Positions 1 to 8,400 of a stretch of DNA of 64,000 nucleotides are shown piece by piece; positions within the stretch are counted from its first letter, which is position 1; the number at the start of each line of letters is the position of its first letter. The stretch comes from a virus: positions 62,001 through 126,000 of the IMG/VR virus record IMGVR_UViG_3300027963_000042. One strand, written 5' to 3'. The notes under the pieces were generated by a model. That model saw only the letters and a list, made by a program, of their open reading frames with translations. It was not told where the DNA came from and searched no databases. Made by a program: the position numbers and the translations under genes.

Positions 1-55
1 AGCAAGCATCGTAAATCTGCTGCTTAATACCGAAGATACTTCGGATAGTGTATCC

Positions 56-319
56 TTATTTAATAATTTCATATATAACTTCTTTTTTCCATTTTAGACC
101 CATAGGATCCAGTTGTCCTTCCCCATATTTTTCTGCTAACGAATCAGAAAAGTACTTCTCTCTTTCCCTGCATTCTTCAAGTTCTTGAATTAATTCAGAA
201 GATCTGATCTCCATCTTCTTGATTGTTTCCTCTACTGTCATTATTTCCCCATGAATTCTGATAAACTCTTGGGAAATACTTAAAACATCTTCTTTTTCTT
301 TTTTAGTTAGTTCTGTCAT
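56..319 (-). CDS. Small charged helical protein, unknown function
   Basis: An 87-residue, strongly charged protein predicted to be mostly alpha-helical, with a heptad-like Glu/Lys/Leu/Ile pattern over residues 1-60, so a short coiled coil is likely. No signal peptide or membrane segment is visible. It starts 29 bases after the stop of the last collagen-like fibre gene and is read in the same direction, so it is probably cotranscribed with it. By position it could be a fibre-assembly chaperone, but no sequence match supports that. The start is an ATG preceded by an A-rich stretch with no Shine-Dalgarno sequence. Confidence 0.6.
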   Translation of the reverse strand: MTELTKKEKEDVLSISQEFIRIHGEIMTVEETIKKMEIRSSELIQELEECREREKYFSDSLAEKYGEGQLDPMGLKWKKEVIYEIIK

Positions 320-348
320 TTTATTTTATTTTTTTAGCCCAATCCTGA

Positions 349-2097
349 TCATTTCCCTGTTTTTGATACAGTAGCAGTAGCAGCAGCACCAGAGGCAACA
401 TAAGTAGTAACTATACTTCCTACACTAGCATAATTAGTCAATGATATGTATCCGCTAATTCCATCACACGTTTTCCAAAATACCCTAGGATTTGCGTTAG
501 TTGTACTAGCTATGCCCAAAAAAGTTAAATCGACATATAAACACTCGGTAGGGTAAGCGTTCAAAGAAGGTTGGTATCTAAATCTCATGTAATACGGGAT
601 TGATGATATAGTGGATCCCCCGCCCTTAGCTGAATTGAAACTAAAGTAATTATATACTAATCCAGCTATTTTATATGATTGAGAATTACTAATATCATTC
701 AAGAATATTCTATATGTGTTGGTATATCCAGTATTATAAAGTCCATCCACATTTTGATCATATGAAGTAGGAATTCTAAGGAAAACCTCATTGGCAGCTG
801 GTAAGTTATATGAAGTAGGCGTAATTAACATCATATTGCTGTCCCAAAGAGAAACAGGAGTTAAATCCATTACGTTATAAACAGTTGCCGAAGTTGTCGT
901 GGTTGCTGCCAAATATCTTGCGCTCAGCGTAATAGTCGAAGATCTAACCTCCCTTACTCTCTTAACTGGATAAAGATAAGGACCTCCTGTAGCTCCAGCA
1001 GCCTGTCCCCCTGTAGATCCGAACGTGGTCTGTATATGTTTTCCAGAAGAAACCGACCCTCTAGCTTTAGCAGAGAATATTGGTGCGTTTTTAAGATCAA
1101 AAAATTCAAAAGCAGAATCCTGAGTGCTAGAAGCTAGAATTGATATCCCTGCTGTTGATGTAGATACCCCCGAAGGGTTATTCTTAGTAGCATCAAAAAC
1201 TGTTTGCCCGAGATAAGAGTAAGTATTAGACTGTACTTTTATAGGTATTCTTGAGGATAAAGTTGTAGAAGAAAGGGTTAGGTTAGAAGAAGCTATCGAA
1301 AGATTTCCTCCAACCCCGATAGTTGTATTTGAGTATAAATAAAAATTACCTGTTCCCCCTATATTAATATTCTGAACGGAGCTTATCTCTGCGTTATCCC
1401 CATATAATATAGATCTTGCGGTATATGAGTCTATAGTAATCCCATCTCTAGAAGATATCTCAAGATTGCCCGTAGAATAATATCTCAATGAAGCTGAATT
1501 ACCCCCTGTTCTCCAATAGAAACCAGGTACTCCCGTTGAGGTTGCTCCTGTTTTAGAGAAAGTTAATATAGGCCTGGTTATCTGATCTTCAGTAGAAATT
1601 AATAACTTGCTTCTATTTGGATTTATTCCTGTGATTGTGGTATAATCATCTCCTATAACTAAAGACGTGTTAAACGCACTTAAATTAGAATTTATGCCTA
1701 CCACATACTTGTCTGTTACCCCAGCAGGTCCTACTATACCTCCATATATGGAAAAGTACGTAGAAGTAAATAACGAATATCCTGTATATGACCAGGAACC
1801 TCCAGTACCTAAGGTGCTTATCTGATAGTCACTAGTATTAGAATCTATCCACATATCGAAAGCATTACCTGAGGTTGGCTGGTCATCCATCTTAGACCAA
1901 AGGGTACCTCTTAAACCAGTAGCTCCAGTAGCTCCTTTTTTTCCTGAAGGCCCAGCATATCCTGCTGGACCCTTAAGTCCTTGCTTCCCGTTAGGTCCAA
2001 CAGCAAAGGAAAGTATCTGGTCAAAATTATAATTGATCTTTCTTTTTATTACTGAAGCTGAATCACCAGCAAAAATATATTTAGTATTAAAGTGCAT
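349..2097 (-). CDS. Collagen-like tail fibre protein, paralogue 1
   Basis: A 582-residue putative fibre or adhesin. Residues about 11-30 hold an N-terminal motif ending in KINYNFD that is shared with the next two genes. Exactly ten Gly-X-Y triplets follow (about residues 34-63), then G-T-L-W and a D-x-W-x-D-S segment. The rest is Ser/Thr/Gly/Asn-rich beta-type sequence without cysteine clusters, as expected for a trimeric fibre shaft and head. Collagen-like triplets in phage fibres are established as trimerisation segments. The receptor is unknown. The C-terminal half differs from its paralogues, as expected if it sets host range. It is separated from the upstream fibre gene by only 3 bases. 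Confidence 0.75.
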   Translation of the reverse strand: MHFNTKYIFAGDSASVIKRKINYNFDQILSFAVGPNGKQGLKGPAGYAGPSGKKGATGATGLRGTLWSKMDDQPTSGNAFDMWIDSNTSDYQISTLGTGGSWSYTGYSLFTSTYFSIYGGIVGPAGVTDKYVVGINSNLSAFNTSLVIGDDYTTITGINPNRSKLLISTEDQITRPILTFSKTGATSTGVPGFYWRTGGNSASLRYYSTGNLEISSRDGITIDSYTARSILYGDNAEISSVQNINIGGTGNFYLYSNTTIGVGGNLSIASSNLTLSSTTLSSRIPIKVQSNTYSYLGQTVFDATKNNPSGVSTSTAGISILASSTQDSAFEFFDLKNAPIFSAKARGSVSSGKHIQTTFGSTGGQAAGATGGPYLYPVKRVREVRSSTITLSARYLAATTTTSATVYNVMDLTPVSLWDSNMMLITPTSYNLPAANEVFLRIPTSYDQNVDGLYNTGYTNTYRIFLNDISNSQSYKIAGLVYNYFSFNSAKGGGSTISSIPYYMRFRYQPSLNAYPTECLYVDLTFLGIASTTNANPRVFWKTCDGISGYISLTNYASVGSIVTTYVASGAAATATVSKTGK

Positions 2098-2100
2098 ATT

Positions 2101-3822
2101 TTAAATTGCTATTGAATTTGCTGTGTACATTACCCCGCATTCATTTCCTACTATATTACCCCCATATGCGCTATAATAAACTTTGAACCATCTACGACTA
2201 GCAGAGGTAGCTCCAGTTCCCGCTATGTTCATTATGGTAAAATCTATGTGAGATGCTCCGACTCCATTGGTAGATGTTAAATCTATAGCTTGATATGAAC
2301 CATATGGGGCATACGGTGCGACTGTAAAAGTATTAGATGTATTTAATCCCAGAAATCTAATAAATTTGCTTTCTGAATCGGTCCTAACCCTGAAGTTGAT
2401 TGCCTCATGATCGTTAAGCATATTAAGCCATCCTCCATTATTATCAACGCCGCTTCCGCCTGTTGCAGGTGTCCATAAACAAATACCTACGCAGTTGCTA
2501 GAACCATATACAGAAGGACTAATAACAAAATCAGTTCCGTTATTACAGGTTATTCTTTGAGTGTATGTAGAAGGACTTCCTATATTAGTAGCAAAGATTG
2601 CTCCTGGTATTGCTGTAAACCACTGAACCGAAACAGTACCTCCGGTTAAATTGGTGTTTCCGGTTACCGTTGGAGTAACAGTTTGAGCAGGTTGTATCGA
2701 ATTAATCCTTTTGTTATACCAAACCTCTCCGTTAGCCTTAACATCAAATATAACTTCACTTGGTGTATAAGCTAAGAATAATCTCGAAACCCTGCTAGAT
2801 GCTACATTTGACTGGTATCTTAAATTTCCCTGATTTGATCTTGTGCTTTCTATCCAAAGCGGAGGGAGAGAACTATTTAACGGATTAGTAAAATCAAAAG
2901 CAATGGGCATTTCAAATACATTTAAAGCATTTAAAGCATTTAAAGAATAGCTTATGTTTCTATTAGATAGTAATAGTGCTCCCGATGCTGTATGATTTAG
3001 GATGAAATTACCGCTCGTTGTTACGGAAAGCCCTTGACTTCCTGTTAGGTTTAAATTAAAACCGGTAGATCTATATCTTGAATTATTACCTCCATTAGCA
3101 GTGGTCGAAAGCTTTAATTGGCCAAAGGGGATATCAAAAAATAACGAATCGCCATTTTTCCAAGAGAGCCCATATTTCAAAGATGTCGTTGCAGTCGTAG
3201 TCCAGTAAAATCTAGGGGTCTTTGTGTTAAATGATGTAGCTGTTGAATAGATACCCTTGGTAAATTCCATCAGATTTTTTCCAGTAGCTCCGCCGTTTAT
3301 TGCGATGACAGCCTTAGAATATTGTGGGTTTGCAATTCCAGTAGCACCTACTGATGATAATGAATTGTCGCTAAGTACTAACGTGTAGTTGTAGGGATTT
3401 GTTGAAGTTAATACGTATCCGTTATATGCTGAATTTCCTGCAGATGTTGGGATATTTGGATAAACCCTAAATAGGTCCTGTGAAAGCATTCCAAATCCAT
3501 ATTGGTTCCATCCCGAAGAAGAAAATTGATAAATCGGATTACCTAATCCTGTTCTTGTATTTAACCAGAAATCATTATTAATATAGCCAGTTAATCCAGG
3601 ATCAGTAGCTCCTATGGTCCAAATGCTACCCCTACTCCCCATGTCACCATAAGAACCAACTGGACCAGCTTGTCCCTGTATACCATCAGGTCCTTGCTGT
3701 CCTATCTTTCCGTAAGGCCCCCCTCCGAAAGTTAGAACATCAGAAAAATTAGAGTTGATCTTATCAACAAAAACTTTTTGATTGTCTCCTTCTTGTATTC
3801 TTAGTAATTTTAAATCTGGCAT
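2101..3822 (-). CDS. Collagen-like tail fibre protein, paralogue 2
   Basis: A 573-residue paralogue of its two neighbours. It has the N-terminal GDNQ...KINSNF motif (about residues 12-26), ten Gly-X-Y triplets (about 35-64), then G-S-I-W and a long Ser/Thr/Gly-rich beta region. A microrepeat at about 2920-2950 encodes Leu-Asn-Ala-Leu-Asn-Ala-Leu-Asn, built from a 9-base unit. A candidate late promoter core (3852-3859) lies 29 bases before its ATG and overlaps the stop codon of the preceding gene, so this fibre may be transcribed independently. It is probably a short fibre or adhesin. The receptor cannot be read from sequence. Confidence 0.75.
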   Translation of the reverse strand: MPDLKLLRIQEGDNQKVFVDKINSNFSDVLTFGGGPYGKIGQQGPDGIQGQAGPVGSYGDMGSRGSIWTIGATDPGLTGYINNDFWLNTRTGLGNPIYQFSSSGWNQYGFGMLSQDLFRVYPNIPTSAGNSAYNGYVLTSTNPYNYTLVLSDNSLSSVGATGIANPQYSKAVIAINGGATGKNLMEFTKGIYSTATSFNTKTPRFYWTTTATTSLKYGLSWKNGDSLFFDIPFGQLKLSTTANGGNNSRYRSTGFNLNLTGSQGLSVTTSGNFILNHTASGALLLSNRNISYSLNALNALNVFEMPIAFDFTNPLNSSLPPLWIESTRSNQGNLRYQSNVASSRVSRLFLAYTPSEVIFDVKANGEVWYNKRINSIQPAQTVTPTVTGNTNLTGGTVSVQWFTAIPGAIFATNIGSPSTYTQRITCNNGTDFVISPSVYGSSNCVGICLWTPATGGSGVDNNGGWLNMLNDHEAINFRVRTDSESKFIRFLGLNTSNTFTVAPYAPYGSYQAIDLTSTNGVGASHIDFTIMNIAGTGATSASRRWFKVYYSAYGGNIVGNECGVMYTANSIAI

Positions 3823-3851
3823 TTTTTCTACGGGATCTTAATAAGTTATTG

Positions 3852-3859
3852 TATATATC
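3852..3859 (-). promoter_or_regulatory. Candidate late promoter core overlapping a stop codon
   Basis: The minus strand reads TTGATATATACAATAAC, 29 bases before the ATG of the middle collagen-like fibre. The TGA stop of the preceding fibre gene lies in the core. Confidence 0.5.
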
Positions 3860-5411
3860 AATAAGTGAAAGATCCCCCGGAACCTCCAGTAGATCCTATG
3901 GCACCACTTGATGACCAAGGTGCATAAGCACGATAGTAAACCGTAGTAACCCCAGTTCCGGTAACCCCTCTGGCAATAGTAAGATCCACTGTTGGTGATA
4001 GGAATGGCAAGGTTACCTTGGTTACACAAGAAGCTGAAGCCCCCGTGCCCACACCTATAAACTTGAAACCTGAAGCTGATGTTGTTGGAGAATCTGAGCT
4101 ATTGTGAACTGTTATGTCAATCGATTCACCCATTTGAAGTCCTCCAGATCCGCCCCATCCTAAATTAGAGTCATTATATAGCCCAAGACCAACATGCTGT
4201 CCTGAAACTATAGCTGGATTTATTATCATGGTATTTCCGTTATTTAAAGGAGATCCTAGCGTTGCAGAAGTTCTAGAAATAAAATACCAATTTATTGCAG
4301 TAGCTCCGGAATAACCAACAGTTCTCACAGTAGTAGACGGATATGATATACCCTCGACTGTTTTATTCATTTTAAGCTTTCCCTTAGTTGAAAGCCAAAC
4401 TTGCTTTCCTGTAGAGTTCACTAGTTCCAAATGATAAACGCTTTGTGAAAGTGTACTATATGTGTCACCTATTCTGGTTGATCTAAATCCAGCTGTTCCG
4501 GATGGGGTTATCTGTGTGTGGGGAGATGCGGATGCTACTGTTGCTATTGATCTAATAGGATCAAGAAAGCCTCCGGATACCCCGGATATGTTAAGATACT
4601 TACTTGTTACATTAAGCTGCCCAGTTAAGTTGATATTATATCCACCTGTTGCATATATTCCTGATGTCGAGTCTACCCCGTAGTTTATATCGGTACCTTT
4701 TTGTGATTCCATTCTCAAAGATGAAAACCTTGATTCAAATCCTCCGGAGACACCAATATCTAAAGTACCCCCAGGGACTCTTATACCTAATGAATTGTCG
4801 GTTGGTATAGTAGAAGGCCAATAAAAAAATGGATGTTGTATATAATCGGTCACACTTCCATCTGCTACATCACTTCTAGAAAATTCTAAAAGGGGGGAAT
4901 CATTTACAGCTGAATCGTTGGAAATAGAGAATTTAGAAAGCAATTCATTTATAACACCATTCTCAGGGGTAACATCGCTTAGTATAAACAGATAGTTCTT
5001 AGGTAATGTCTGAGCCATTTGTATAGCAGCACCAGTTCCCCCATTATATGTAAAATCGTCTATTCTGAATAGATCTCCACCCGATCTTATATTATATCCC
5101 GTTGGGTTCCACCCAGTTAACTCGAGGGTGTATATGTTACTGGTTATCGAGTCTATCCAATAATCCCCCTCCTGAGCGGATCCAGCAGGAGCCAAGGAAG
5201 AAACAAACCATCTAGTTCCTCTCGCACCATCTAATCCAGTATGACCAAAAGTTCCAGAATCCCCTATTGCTCCTCTGTCACCAGTAGGACCTACCGTGCC
5301 TTGGCTTCCGCCATGTAGTTCCACAATTTCGTCGAAGTTATTATTCAGCTTATTTATTAGTTGACTTTGATCGTCGCTGTAGCTTAAGGCCTGTATATTA
5401 GTATTTGGCAT
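3858..5411 (-). CDS. Collagen-like tail fibre protein, paralogue 3
   Basis: A 517-residue paralogue. The N-terminal motif (DDQSQLINKLNNNFDE, about residues 13-28) is followed by ten Gly-X-Y triplets (about 35-64), G-T-R-W and an E-G-D-Y-W-I-D-S segment matching paralogue 1. The remainder is beta-rich and diverged. Its TGA stop lies inside the candidate late promoter of the downstream paralogue. It starts 4 bases after the stop of the 1848-residue tail protein, so it is cotranscribed with it. It is most likely a trimeric tail fibre. The C-terminal part has no recognised enzyme or binding domain. Confidence 0.75.
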   Translation of the reverse strand: MPNTNIQALSYSDDQSQLINKLNNNFDEIVELHGGSQGTVGPTGDRGAIGDSGTFGHTGLDGARGTRWFVSSLAPAGSAQEGDYWIDSITSNIYTLELTGWNPTGYNIRSGGDLFRIDDFTYNGGTGAAIQMAQTLPKNYLFILSDVTPENGVINELLSKFSISNDSAVNDSPLLEFSRSDVADGSVTDYIQHPFFYWPSTIPTDNSLGIRVPGGTLDIGVSGGFESRFSSLRMESQKGTDINYGVDSTSGIYATGGYNINLTGQLNVTSKYLNISGVSGGFLDPIRSIATVASASPHTQITPSGTAGFRSTRIGDTYSTLSQSVYHLELVNSTGKQVWLSTKGKLKMNKTVEGISYPSTTVRTVGYSGATAINWYFISRTSATLGSPLNNGNTMIINPAIVSGQHVGLGLYNDSNLGWGGSGGLQMGESIDITVHNSSDSPTTSASGFKFIGVGTGASASCVTKVTLPFLSPTVDLTIARGVTGTGVTTVYYRAYAPWSSSGAIGSTGGSGGSFTY

Positions 5412-5415
5412 TTTT

Positions 5416-8400
5416 TTATATCTTAGCTATTCTTATGTTAAACATTAAGGAGTAATAAAAACCAACTTCTGTTGGATATTCAAACTCGTATATTAAATTA
5501 GTAATCGGTGTTAGTTTATAGTTGTTATTTATAAAATATTCCAATTTATATCTATCGGTAGCAAATAGATCACCTCTAACTATTTCAAGGTTAGGTATTG
5601 TTGAGTTTGCGATTTTTTTAACGTAAAGATCAAATACATCCCCTCTGTATATAGGGGCAACGTTTAAATCTATATAAGTGTTGATATCGTCATTTATTGA
5701 TAAAGGATTGCCTACGCCAAACTGGGATATCATATTATCAATAAATACTTTTTTTACCCCCGAATTTAACAGGTATCTTCTGAGTATTCTATCTAATCTT
5801 ATTATACCTTTTATATTTCCCTGACCCGATCTATCTGAAAAATTCTGCCAAATAACTTCTGCGTTAGTGAATATTTTAAGATCTAGCTTATCGTAATCTA
5901 CTCCAGAAAGATATGGGCCAACAGATCCTATTCCAGTACCAGAATTGCTCCTAGTTATTTCTTGGACACTCTTAATATAGCTGTCTATAGTTTCGTTTAT
6001 AATTTTTACATTTTTGCTACCTGTAGTTCTGGAAATTTCAAGAGTTATGTAATTATTAGCCTGGATAGGGTCGGGTGTCTGCATAACTTTAGAACCAAAG
6101 AAAGTTTTATATTCTTTCATAGCTCTTGTTCCTGCAACAGGAGATCCTGAATTAGTACCAATGTATCTGTCATAATATCCAGCATCCCATGAAGAAGAGA
6201 ATATATTAAAATCTTTTTTTGCTATCGGGGTTAATCCTATTAATGGATAAACAGGCCCTTCCGGATACGAGCTTGCAGCAGCCAATATATTGGATCCCTC
6301 AGAAACTTTAGTATATCCTAGGTTTCTTGAAATACCGAAATACTCTTTATCTGGAGCAAAATTACAGTTTCTGAAAGAAAGATCTATCGAGCTCGATCCT
6401 ATTAATGTATCGGTTTTATCACGATCAAAATGTATAACCTTTCTGAATATAGGCTCATATTCTCCAGAATATCTCGTCAAAATCGAAGGTCTTGTTGGAT
6501 CTGGAGTTCTTATAGCATATCCTGTTTCTACCCTAGAACCCTTTAAAGTTTGTGGTCCATTGAAATCACGAGAAACCAAAGATCCGCTAGGTTTAGTTAT
6601 CCTGGTTGGTCTTTCGAAATAAAGTTCAAATTCGTCAAGGGTTAATATTGTTGAACTTGAATTAGAGTCCCATTCATGAGTTGAATATTTTATGAATGGA
6701 GAGCTTCTGTTGAATTTATCTGCAATATACGAAACAGAGCATCTTGAAAGTAATCCTTTATAATACCTAGATCCACCGCCTATTTGTATAACAGGCTTGC
6801 CCTTATATACAGAAGATGGTCCGATAGGAACTGTAACAGGATTGGCCGTCGAGAAAGGAATAGTAAATAAGTATGCTGATCCGGTAGCGACCTTACCGAA
6901 TTCTATAAAACTGGGGCCAACCCCGGTTGGCCATGGGTAAGTTGTAGACAGAGATGAAACAATAAAACTTCCATCCCCGGTAGAACTCGGTCCAGTAACG
7001 CCGTCCACATTGGGAACATATGTCGTATGTATTTCCTCTCTTAAATCTGTATCATAATCTGGGTTATTTATTATGTTTATTATCCCGGTTTTTCTAGCTG
7101 TATTAACAACGCTACCTGACGGTAGGGAAAGATCTAAAGCAGCACTTAATTTTATATTATCTATAGAACAGAACTTCTGTGAGGAAGCTAAAGGTGATCT
7201 TAGTTTCTCCTTGTCATTCAGTGTATAGAGTAGGGTGTAATCTAAAACTGGGCTTCCTCCCGTTCCTCCGGTATAGCCAAGATTAAATGTTTTTTGATCT
7301 TTTACAACAACATCGCAAACAAAAAGTATAAACTTCTGCTGGTCGTTTTCTATCACCTGATATTTAACAGGAGACTGTATAATTGTGGTATCTTCGGGTA
7401 TTGCCCTTAATATAGCAGAGAATTTATAATCCTCATAACCCCTATAGTATTTTATGTACCTGTCAGATTCAACAGATCCATCAAAAAAAGTATCTGATCT
7501 CTTTTTTAATACTATTTTACAACCTCTGAATATTGTCTCATAATATCCTGATGCTTCGCTATAAACAAGAGGAGTAAATAACTCCTTAGTATAGTATGCC
7601 GTATCTCTAAATTCTGAAGTATAGTCGGAAGGTTCGGGTGTAAAGTATGACGCTAAATATAAAGCATCATCGGGATCAGAGCTTTTGGCTTTATCTAAAT
7701 CTATTTTATAAGGTAGATAACTATTCTGATTGTTCATAAACTCCTTAGGAAAATCTCTAGGTGGTTGTTCTAATAGGAACCATTCATGCGTTAGATATTT
7801 AGGATCAGGAGTCGTTCTTTCAAAACTTGGTGAAAAGTTAGTAGGGGAGAAAGCCGGACTGCTGTTTAGCCTATACCTATTTCCTCTAGAATCTGTACCT
7901 AAAGAAGATCCCCATTTATTTATATATGGGACTATTCTTGATATATTAGCTCTTTGTGTTGTGTAATTCTCTCTTAAATATTCGTATTCAGTATTAAGCT
8001 TACCGTAATAAAATACCTCTTCCTTTGACGGATCTACGTTTTTAGGATCTAGTAGAATTCCCTGAATTCCTATAAACCCATTGAAAGTTTCTAAGTCTCC
8101 TGTGTATCCTATATTAGAATATGATGCAGAGTTATCAGAATATGTAACGTTAGAATATTGAGCGGGAAATACAACAACATTACCAGAGGAAGAAGTTCTC
8201 GACTGAAGAGTATTTAATACTGCAGATGATGTGCTGAGATTTAAGCTGGGGTCCGATACGGAGAACGAGGTATATCCAGTAGCCCCATAGAATAAATTTC
8301 CAGCATTATAAATATTGCCAGTCCCGCCATAGCTTATTTGGCCTCTTTTTACAAAGTATGGGATGCCTGGTTTTATTACATTATCTGTATCAGGATTTAT

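Noticed and set aside
1-55. Hairpin CCGAA-GATAC-TTCGG near the left edge
   Set aside because: The stem has only 5 base pairs and no T-run, and the region may be coding for the next gene, whose start is not resolvable. It was not called a terminator.
2915-2950. Nine-base microrepeat in the second fibre as a mobile or regulatory signal
   Set aside because: It is an in-frame Leu-Asn-Ala repeat in a coding region, with no inverted ends.
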